DNA from: Nitrococcus sp. | Lineage (GTDB): Bacteria > Pseudomonadota > Gammaproteobacteria > Nitrococcales > Nitrococcaceae | Direction: 5' to 3' | Assembly: GCA_030452365.1 (NCBI GenBank) | Contig: JAKDMK010000193.1 | Span: 1-5,367, forward strand | Length of the DNA stretch: 5,367 nucleotides | Shown here: piece by piece, positions 1 to 5,100 of the stretch | How positions within the stretch are numbered: the first letter of the stretch is position 1 | Layout of the letters: each line of letters begins with the position of its first letter | Notes under the pieces: generated by a model | The model's database searches: none | What the model saw: the letters and a program-made list of their open reading frames with translations, nothing else | Told to the model about the DNA's origin: nothing | Translations under genes and position numbers: made by a program

Positions 1-1
1 C

Positions 2-298
2 CTGGAGGACACCCGGGACGTCGCACTGGTGGACGAATTCTACGAGCGGCTCGGCCGCGGCGAAGCGGAGCTGGTGCCGAGTGAGGTGGTTGACCGGCTG
101 CTGGCCGGAGAGACCCCCGTGCGGGTGTGGCGTCAATTTCGTGGGCTCACTCAGCAGGCGCTCGCAGATGGCGCGGGAATCAGCAAGAACTACCTCTCGC
201 AGATCGAAACGGGGCAGCGTGATGGACGAGTGCGTGTATTGCAGGCTCTGGCTAAGGAGCTTGGCGTGGACCTGGACGATCTGGTCGACCAACCATGA
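2..298 (+). CDS. XRE-family helix-turn-helix antitoxin-like regulator (5' end outside window)
   Basis: The frame is open from the left edge, so this is the C-terminal 98 residues of a longer protein; the internal GTG at 29 is probably not the true start, because residues before it (LEDTRDVALVDEFY) look like normal family sequence. Visible residues 24-46 (LVPSEVVDRLLAGETPVRVW) form the linker seen in many antitoxin-type XRE proteins. Residues about 39-95 are a Cro/C1-type HTH, with QQALADGAGIS as helix 2 and SKNYLSQIETGQ as the recognition helix. Known family members usually sit beside a RelE/ParE-like toxin, and the partner would lie left of the window. Expected role: DNA-binding autorepressor and toxin neutraliser (inference). 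The gene faces the PIN-toxin fragment tail to tail. The HTH call is secure; the antitoxin role is likely but the partner is unseen. Confidence 0.85.
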   Translation: MEDTRDVALVDEFYERLGRGEAELVPSEVVDRLLAGETPVRVWRQFRGLTQQALADGAGISKNYLSQIETGQRDGRVRVLQALAKELGVDLDDLVDQP

Positions 299-324
299 TC
301 GTGTGCGCAGGCACCAGGCACTGT

Positions 325-519
325 CCTGTTTACGGGATCAGCCGGCGTGACGATGGGAACGCGCTCGTAGGTGGCAAGATCGAGCAAATTGGGATCGCCA
401 GAGACGATGAGGCCGGCTCCTGCGGCGAGCGCGCAGGCGAGGACCGGGTCATCGTCTGGGTCGCGTGCGATGGGTTGCACATCGACGGACTCGACCAGCT
501 CGATACCTGCAAGCGTCCT
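325..519 (-). pseudogene. C-terminal fragment of a PIN-domain (VapC-like) toxin
   Basis: Read on the minus strand, this encodes about 65 residues that match the second half of PIN-domain toxins of the COG1569 type: IELVESV, then the acidic motif ARDPDDDPVLACALAA, then LIVSGDPNLLDL and VPIVTPAD. The RDPDDD and SGD acidic residues belong to the metal-binding site of PIN ribonucleases. The N-terminal half, with the first catalytic Asp, is missing: a TGA lies in frame at 522-520 directly upstream, and beyond it the sequence becomes AT-rich and unrelated. A GTG at 480 could open a frame, but it would start inside the domain. The frame also runs on past the normal end (TPAD) to 190, antisense to the XRE gene, so the original stop seems lost too. 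No partner antitoxin is adjacent. It cannot make an active PIN fold. Family assignment is from recognised motifs, not a search. Confidence 0.8.
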
Positions 520-540
520 TCACCCGCAACGCAGATCGGT

Positions 541-600
541 TATTCTAAAACTATCCGTATATTATGGTGCCTTAAACCATTGCAACAAGCGTTATATCCT
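541..600 (+). promoter_or_regulatory. AT-rich promoter/operator-like region of the tumE-tumA operon
   Basis: Only 20 of these 60 bases are G or C, in contrast to the GC-rich surroundings. TATATT (558-563) and TATTAT (560-565) resemble a -10 box, but no good -35 box lies at the normal distance. Two short inverted repeats overlap or follow them: ATGGT(564-568)/ACCAT(576-580), and AAGCG(587-591)/CGCTT(604-608), the latter ending at the toxin start codon. These could be autoregulatory operator half-sites for the antitoxin. This is inference from composition and position only. Confidence 0.35.
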
Positions 601-608
601 TGGCGCTT

Positions 609-851
609 ATGAAAGCAAGGCAGCTTTTCCGCTACAAGGGAGAGCAGGACAGTCTCGTCGTGGAAATGGTGATTTGGGAGCTTTCCGATAAGACCCGGGA
701 ACGGCCACACGGCCTCAAATACCGCTTGTATTGCGGCCGCGGGGGTAACTGCATCGTTCGATACGACAACGAAGCAGGAAAAGGGGACCATCGGCATTAT
801 GAGAACCGTGAAGAACGGTATGAGCTCACATCGTTGGACAGACTGCTGTAA
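609..851 (+). CDS. TumE-family toxin, apparently truncated by an early stop
   Basis: An 80-residue protein as it stands. The start chosen is ATG 609; a TTG at 600 would add three residues and has no better ribosome site. The family is recognised from HGLKYRL (34-40) and RYDNEAGKGDHRH (51-63), the hallmark of TumE-type toxin-antitoxin toxins, followed by YELTSLDRLL at the end. Family members generally go on after this point with a short helix beginning D-F. Here TAA (849-851) stops translation just before DFQQD in the same frame, so the protein probably lacks its last ~16 residues. It is followed by the TumA-like gene, as expected for this pair. The molecular target cannot be read from the sequence. 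Whether the shortened form is still toxic is unknown. The family call is strong; the truncation is a well-supported inference that could also be a sequencing error. Confidence 0.8.
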   Translation: MKARQLFRYKGEQDSLVVEMVIWELSDKTRERPHGLKYRLYCGRGGNCIVRYDNEAGKGDHRHYENREERYELTSLDRLL

Positions 852-899
852 GACTTTCAGCAAGACTGTACCCGCCTGGCGGGTTGGAGATGGCTATGA
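849..899 (+). other. In-frame continuation of TumE beyond the TAA
   Basis: After the TAA at 849-851 the toxin frame stays open for 15 codons (DFQQDCTRLAGWRWL) and ends with TGA at 897-899. That TGA overlaps the antitoxin ATG at 896 as ATGA, the typical translational-coupling junction of TA operons. The D-F-x-x-D pattern resembles the C-terminal helix of TumE proteins as I recall them. One base change in the TAA (for example from GAA, CAA or AAA) would restore a 96-residue toxin. This segment therefore looks like the untranslated remnant of the toxin's C-terminus. Confidence 0.6.
871..889 (+). promoter_or_regulatory. Small hairpin and Shine-Dalgarno before the TumA-like gene
   Basis: CCCGC (871-875) pairs with GCGGG (879-883) around a 3-base loop. 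Two bases further on lies GGAG (886-889), six bases before ATG 896. The GGAG spacing favours 896 over the ATG at 890 or the TTG at 884 as the antitoxin start. The hairpin lies in what would be coding sequence of the full-length toxin, so it may be coincidence; with the toxin stopped at 851, it is no longer opened by translating ribosomes. Confidence 0.4.
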
Positions 900-1252
900 A
901 CCGGATAAAAGTTGAAGTGCTCAAATCGCGAGCTGCCCTCGAGGCGTTCGCGAAGACTTGGCGGAGCGTCGAAGCCAACGAGGATGTGACGCCCCGGCTT
1001 GCGTTTGCGACCCTGCATGAGCTTTTCTCGGCATTGACTGAAAAGCGATTGGAGCTGCTGCGTTGCGTGGCTTCCGATGAAGAGCTGAATACGCACCAAG
1101 TCGCTCAAAAACTGGGGCGAAACTACAAGAATGTCAATACTGATGTAGCGGCATTAGTGGAGTTGGGTTTGCTTGAGAAGACCGGCCAAGGAACTCTGAG
1201 GGCGCCGTTCGATGAGATTGTAATTCACGCCGGCATTCGGGACGCGGCATAG
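896..1252 (+). CDS. TumA-like winged-helix antitoxin / transcriptional regulator
   Basis: A 118-residue protein with a C-terminal winged helix-turn-helix. Residues 40-60 (LHELFSALTEKRLELLRCVAS) form the first helices, 64-92 (LNTHQVAQKLGRNYKNVNTDVAALVELGLL) the HTH with NYKNVNTDV as recognition helix, and 93-110 (EKTGQGTLRAPFDEIVIH) the wing. This layout matches MarR-like DNA-binding proteins of the HVO_A0114 type, which accompany TumE toxins. By family role it should bind and neutralise the toxin and repress the operon (inference). ATG 896 is chosen for its GGAG six bases upstream, and because it forms ATGA with the toxin frame's downstream stop. The reading frame is intact, in contrast to its toxin. 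It ends 16 bases before the REP-like element. Base composition appears less GC-rich than in mfd, compatible with horizontal acquisition. Confidence 0.8.
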   Translation: MNRIKVEVLKSRAALEAFAKTWRSVEANEDVTPRLAFATLHELFSALTEKRLELLRCVASDEELNTHQVAQKLGRNYKNVNTDVAALVELGLLEKTGQGTLRAPFDEIVIHAGIRDAA

Positions 1253-1268
1253 GCCGCGTAGCCGTGAG

Positions 1269-1389
1269 AGGTTGGGGTGACGGGGGACCCCAACAATGAC
1301 CGCTCCATGATTGTGCCCGAATGATTTCTGGGATGCCGGTGATGGCGTTGGATATGAATAAGTTGGGGTTCGCAAACTCACCCCAACCT
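1269..1389. repeat. Paired REP-like element with 12-bp inverted ends (BIME- or MITE-like)
   Basis: AGGTTGGGGTGA (1269-1280) and TCACCCCAACCT (1378-1389) are perfect 12-bp inverted repeats bounding a 121-bp unit. Each end is itself a hairpin. The left is GTTGGGGT (1271-1278), 8-base loop, ACCCCAAC (1287-1294). The right is GTTGGGGT (1362-1369), 10-base loop, ACCCCAAC (1380-1387). The two copies are in opposite orientation, as in BIMEs, around a 67-base core (1295-1361) in which I recognise no gene. GTTGGGG-type palindromes of this kind are common intergenic repeats in proteobacteria and are mobilised by RAYT transposases; no transposase is present here. The G-rich hairpins could also end or protect transcripts from tumE-tumA. 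The right end abuts the broken PIN toxin. Confidence 0.8.
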
Positions 1390-1446
1390 ACGCGATCTGG
1401 CCAAGCCGATCAGCGATCCGGTGTCGGCGACGACTACATCGCTCAC
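1378..1446 (-). pseudogene. N-terminal stub of a PIN-domain (DUF3368-like) toxin, cut by the REP-like repeat
   Basis: On the minus strand a GTG at 1446 overlaps the antitoxin stop (GTGA, 4-base overlap). It opens the residues VSDVVVADTGSLIGLARSR and then RLG before a TGA at 1380-1378. The motif VVVADTGSLIGLA is the first strand and helix of DUF3368-type PIN toxins, including the first metal-binding Asp (residue 8). The last three codons and the stop come from the REP-like repeat, whose recognisable sequence starts at 1389. The remaining ~130 residues expected for such toxins are absent: the far side of the 121-bp element holds the TumA gene, not the missing toxin part. Partner: the Phd/UPF0175 antitoxin directly upstream. 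The stub has no possible activity. Confidence 0.78.
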
Positions 1447-1775
1447 AACGCGGCGTCCAGATCCTCCTTCAACTCGCCGGGCGGGTAGTCAACGGCGGGT
1501 ATTCCGGCCTCGGCGAGCAACGCCACGAACTCCTCGACCGATATCTCCGCAACCTTGGCCGCCTGCGCGAGCGTAAGCTGGCGTGATTCAAAAAGATGCA
1601 AGGCCAGCGCCCGGTGCACCCCGTACCGGAGGAGGTGCTTATCAAACGGCAGGGCCAAGATGGCGGGTGTGCCATGCTTGGTGATCAACGACATCCTGCC
1701 GGCCTCGGCCTGCCGCAGCAGATCCCCGGACCGGTTCCTGAGGTCACGGACGGAAAACACATCGAATTTTTCCAT
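1443..1775 (-). CDS. Phd/YefM-UPF0175 hybrid antitoxin
   Basis: A 110-residue protein. Residues 1-45 (FSVRDLRNRSGDLLRQAEAG, then LITKHGTPAILALPF) resemble the Phd/YefM antitoxin DNA-binding domain. Residues 54-110 (HRALALHLFESRQLTLAQAAKVAEI, then EEFVALLAEAGIPAVDYPPGELKEDL) match the UPF0175 family, which pairs with DUF3368 PIN toxins. The start ATG at 1775 has a strong ribosome site: GGAAG (1785-1781), five bases upstream. The stop overlaps the start of the toxin stub by 4 bases, showing the original antitoxin-toxin operon with coupled translation. Because the toxin is broken, this is now an orphan antitoxin; it may remain as a DNA-binding regulator or neutralise a related toxin elsewhere (inference). 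The frame shows no damage. A promoter should lie between 1786 and about 1860, but no convincing boxes are seen. Confidence 0.85.
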   Translation of the reverse strand: MEKFDVFSVRDLRNRSGDLLRQAEAGRMSLITKHGTPAILALPFDKHLLRYGVHRALALHLFESRQLTLAQAAKVAEISVEEFVALLAEAGIPAVDYPPGELKEDLDAAL

Positions 1776-1841
1776 TAGCTCTTCCGGGCGATATGTGCCA
1801 ACAAACTGTAGAACATCTGATTTGGGCTTGGGTGGAACTTC

Positions 1842-1873
1842 TGGTGGATGCGCTATCGCTTATCTACCCTACA
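1842..1873. repeat. Second-type REP-like palindrome
   Basis: GGTGGAT (1843-1849) pairs with ATCTACC (1862-1868), with one G-T pair, around GCGCTATCGCTT, followed by CTACA. The pattern GGTGGATGCGCT...CGCTTATC-ACCCTACA is a very common intergenic repeat in proteobacterial genomes, from memory. It differs in sequence from the GTTGGGG repeat at 1269-1389, so two REP families flank the antitoxin gene. It sits about 70 bases upstream of the antitoxin start and could affect its promoter. Confidence 0.7.
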
Positions 1874-2124
1874 GCGCTGCGCCCGCAGGGCAGCGGCAAA
1901 CGCCGTATTCAAACCAAGCGTCTACAGGCCGTTTGAGAGGAGAGTTAGCGACCCAAAGTGCTGGCGCCGGACGCCTGATTTATGTGCAATGGCCCTGGGT
2001 GGTGCAAACTGTTTCCCCTACGGCGGTGATTGATTACACTTGGCTGCGCCACCGCGTGCCCTGCCTGGGCAGGCACCACCACGACCGATATTGCGGGTCT
2101 TGCTCGCCAACCAGCCGACGCACC
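1874..2124. other. Non-coding stretch before mfd
   Basis: No protein with recognisable family features is seen here on either strand. The forward mfd frame stays open through it, but the translation has no likeness to the Mfd N-terminus. A weak promoter candidate is TACACT (2035-2040) with a poor TTTCCC (2012-2017) 17 bases upstream. A minus-strand open frame covering 2034-2234 exists; I do not recognise it, and part of it is antisense to mfd. The mfd promoter should lie in this stretch. Confidence 0.4.
2062..2075 (+). promoter_or_regulatory. Short GC hairpin upstream of mfd
   Basis: TGCCTG (2062-2067) and CAGGCA (2070-2075) are a perfect 6-bp inverted repeat with a 2-base centre, 49 bases before the proposed mfd start. 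It could be an operator-like site or a 5' leader hairpin. No run of T follows, so it is not an intrinsic terminator. No regulator can be named. Confidence 0.25.
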
Positions 2125-5100
2125 ATGGCCTCAAACTTCGTGACTCCCATGCAACCTCCGCTACCGGGCAGGCCGGGCCAATGTCTGGACTGGTATGGGC
2201 TGCCCGGCCCCGCACAAGCGCTCGCCATCGCCAATGCAGCCGCCGCGGGTCCAAGTTTGACCCTAGTCGCGGCGGCAAGCGCGCAGCTTGCTCAGCAGTT
2301 GGAGACGGAACTGCGCTTCTTCAGTGGTGGGGCATTGGACATCGAGGTAATGCCGGATTGGGAAACATTACCCTACGACGTCTTCTCGCCCCACCAGGAC
2401 ATCGTCTCTCAGCGCCTGTGCACTCTTTACCGGTTACCTGCCAATCAGCGCTCCGTACTCATTGTCCCCATTGCCACGTTGATCCAGCGCATCGCCCCGG
2501 CAAGCTACCTGGAGGGCCGAGTTTTCATCGTCCGAACCGGCGAGCGCATGGTGCTCGAGGACATGCGCGCACGACTGGAGCGCTCCGGCTACCGCTGCGT
2601 TTCGCAAGTCATGGAACACGGCGAGTTCGCGGTGCGCGGCTCGATCCTCGATCTCTTTCCGATGGGCAGCAATGAGCCTTATCGCATCGACCTCTTCGAT
2701 GACGAGGTCGATTCCATCCGCATCTTCGATGCGGAGAGCCAGCGCAGCCGTGGGCGCATCGATCGCATCGAGCTACTGCCGGCGCGTGAATTTCCCACCG
2801 ACGAGGAAGCGATTACCCGCTTTCGCGGCAACTACCGCAGACTCTTCGAGGGCGATCCCACCACCAGCCTCATCTATCGAGAGGTAAGCGCAGGGCGGTT
2901 GCCGAACGGCATCGAATACTACTTGCCGCTGTTCTTCGAGGAGACGGCCTCGCTGCTTGACTATCTGCCGAACGATACTCTCAGCGTCGCTGTAGGCGCG
3001 GTGAATGCCGAGCTTGACGGGGCTTGGCGCCATATCGAGCAGCGCTATGAGCAGCGCCGACACGACCGCGAACGGCCCCTGCTCGCCCCCGAGCACCTCT
3101 ATCTCGCGCCGGATGAGCTGCGCGCACGGCTCAAGCGTTTTCGCCGGGTGCGCTGTCATGAGCACACGATCGAGGCCGCCGGCTCCGGCCGGGCGCGCTT
3201 TGCCACCACGACAATTCCCGATCTGCACATGGCACCGCAATCGGCAAATCCCCTGGCCCGGTTGCAGCAGTTTCTGCAGGGCTACAGCGGGCGCGTGTTA
3301 TTCATCGCCGAATCAGCCGGGCGGCGCGAGGATCTATTGCAGCGGCTGCAAGGCATCGAGGTGCACCCCGAACGGGTTGAGGGCTGGTCCGAATTCCTCA
3401 ACCGCACGCCCAGGCTCGCCGTTGCCGTGGCTGCGCTTGAGCAGGGGATGCAACTCGACGAGCCACAGCTACAGCTCGCGCTGATCCCCGAGGTAGCTCT
3501 ATTCGCCGGCCGGGCACAGCAGCGACGCCGCCGACAGGCCGCGGAGCGCGATCCGGAGGCGATCATCCGCGATCTGACTGATCTCCACCTCGACGCGCCG
3601 GTGGTGCACAAGGATCACGGCGTCGGCCGCTACCAGGGGCTGCAGATCATCGAGGTGGGCGGGGTTGCCACGGAGTTCTTGACCATTGAATACGCCGGCG
3701 GCGACAAGCTCTATGCACCGGTCTCGGCGCTGCACTTGGTCTGCCGCTATACGGGGATGGACCCCGAGCATGCACCGCTGCATCGACTCGGCGGCGAGCA
3801 GTGGCAACGCGCGCGCAGGCGCGCCGCGGAGCGGGCGCGTGATGTAGCCGCCGAGCTATTGGAGATCTATGCCCGCCGCGCGGCAGCACACGGCCATGCC
3901 TACGACTTCCCGCGTGAGGAATACGAGGCGTTCTCAAGCCAGTTTCCCTTCGAGGAGACACCCGATCAGCAGCAGGCCATCGACGCCGTGCTGCACGATC
4001 TGAGGTCGAGCCAGCCCATGGACCGCGTGATCTGCGGCGATGTCGGCTTCGGCAAGACCGAGGTCGCCATGCGCGCCGCGTTCGTGGGGGTGCAAGACGG
4101 TCGCCAGGTCGCGGTGCTGGTTCCTACCACGTTGCTTGCTCAGCAGCACTTCCGTAACTTCCGCGACCGCTTCGCCGACTGGCCGGTGCGGGTCGAGCAG
4201 CTCTCGCGCTTTCGCAGCCAAAAAGAGCAGAATGCCGCGCTGCAGGATCTGGCGGCCGGAAAGGTGGACATCGTCATAGGCACCCATAAACTGCTGCAGG
4301 ATAGCGTGCGCTTCAAAAACCTAGGGCTGCTGATCATCGATGAGGAACATCGCTTCGGCGTCCGGCAGAAGGAGAAGCTCAAAAGCCTGCGCGCCAATGT
4401 AGACGTGCTGATGCTCACCGCGACACCGATACCGAGAACCCTGAATATGGCGCTCGCCGGGCTTCGCGACCTGTCGATTATTGCCACGGCGCCGGCGCGT
4501 CGACTTGCCGTCAAGACCTTCGTCAACCAATGGAATGACGCGCTTATCCAAGAAGCCTGTCTGCGCGAGCTGCATCGAGGTGGTCAGGTGTATTTCATGC
4601 ACAACGAGGTGCGCAGCATCGAGCGCATCGCACGCCAAGTCCATGAGTTGATCCCGGACGCGCGCGTGCGAATCGCCCACGGCCAAATGCGCGAGGCCGA
4701 GCTCGAGCGCGTGATGCTGGACTTCTATCACCAGCGCTTCAATGTGCTGGTCTGCACGACCATCATCGAAAGCGGCATCGACATCCCCAGTGCCAATACC
4801 ATTATCATCAACCGCGCCGATCGCTTGGGGCTGGCACGGCTATACCAGCTTCGGGGCCGCGTCGGGCGCTCCCATCATCGCGCCTACGCCTACCTGATCG
4901 CGCCGCCCGAGGATCTGATGACAGCGGACGCGATCAAGCGCCTGGAGGCGATCGGCGCGATCGAGGAGCTTGGGGTCGGGTTTTCACTCGCCAGTCACGA
5001 CCTTGAGATTCGGGGCGCCGGCGAACTGCTGGGCGAAGAGCAAAGCGGCCAAATTCAGGAGGTCGGATTCACGCTCTACTCCGGCCTGCTGGAACGCGCC

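Noticed and set aside
520..600. Integron attC-like site (CAACAAGCGTTAT) next to the TA module
   Set aside because: GTTATAT does not fit the GTTRRRY core, no convincing matching core or paired arms lie upstream, and no second site follows the antitoxin gene.
1271..1294. GTTGGGGT/ACCCCAAC hairpin as an intrinsic terminator of tumE-tumA
   Set aside because: No T-run follows on the plus strand, and the same sequence recurs inverted at 1362-1387, so a REP-like repeat explains it better.
1154..1381. 75-codon minus-strand open frame through the repeat core
   Set aside because: It is antisense to the TumA-like gene and crosses both REP hairpins. The translation resembles no family and does not supply the missing PIN toxin part.
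325..1446. The two minus-strand PIN fragments being halves of one toxin gene split by insertion of tumE-tumA and the repeat
   Set aside because: The N-terminal stub is of the DUF3368 type with a UPF0175 antitoxin, while the C-terminal piece has the RDPDDD/SGD motifs of the COG1569 type. The middle ~50 residues would also be missing. Two separate genes is the simpler reading.
2040..2675. 211-codon plus-strand open frame
   Set aside because: It overlaps mfd in another frame, and its translation is low-complexity and rich in Arg, Pro and His without family features; it is a GC-rich shadow.
2773..4731. Several minus-strand open frames of 100-155 codons antisense to mfd
   Set aside because: They follow the codon pattern of mfd on the opposite strand, with no recognisable domain and no ribosome sites.
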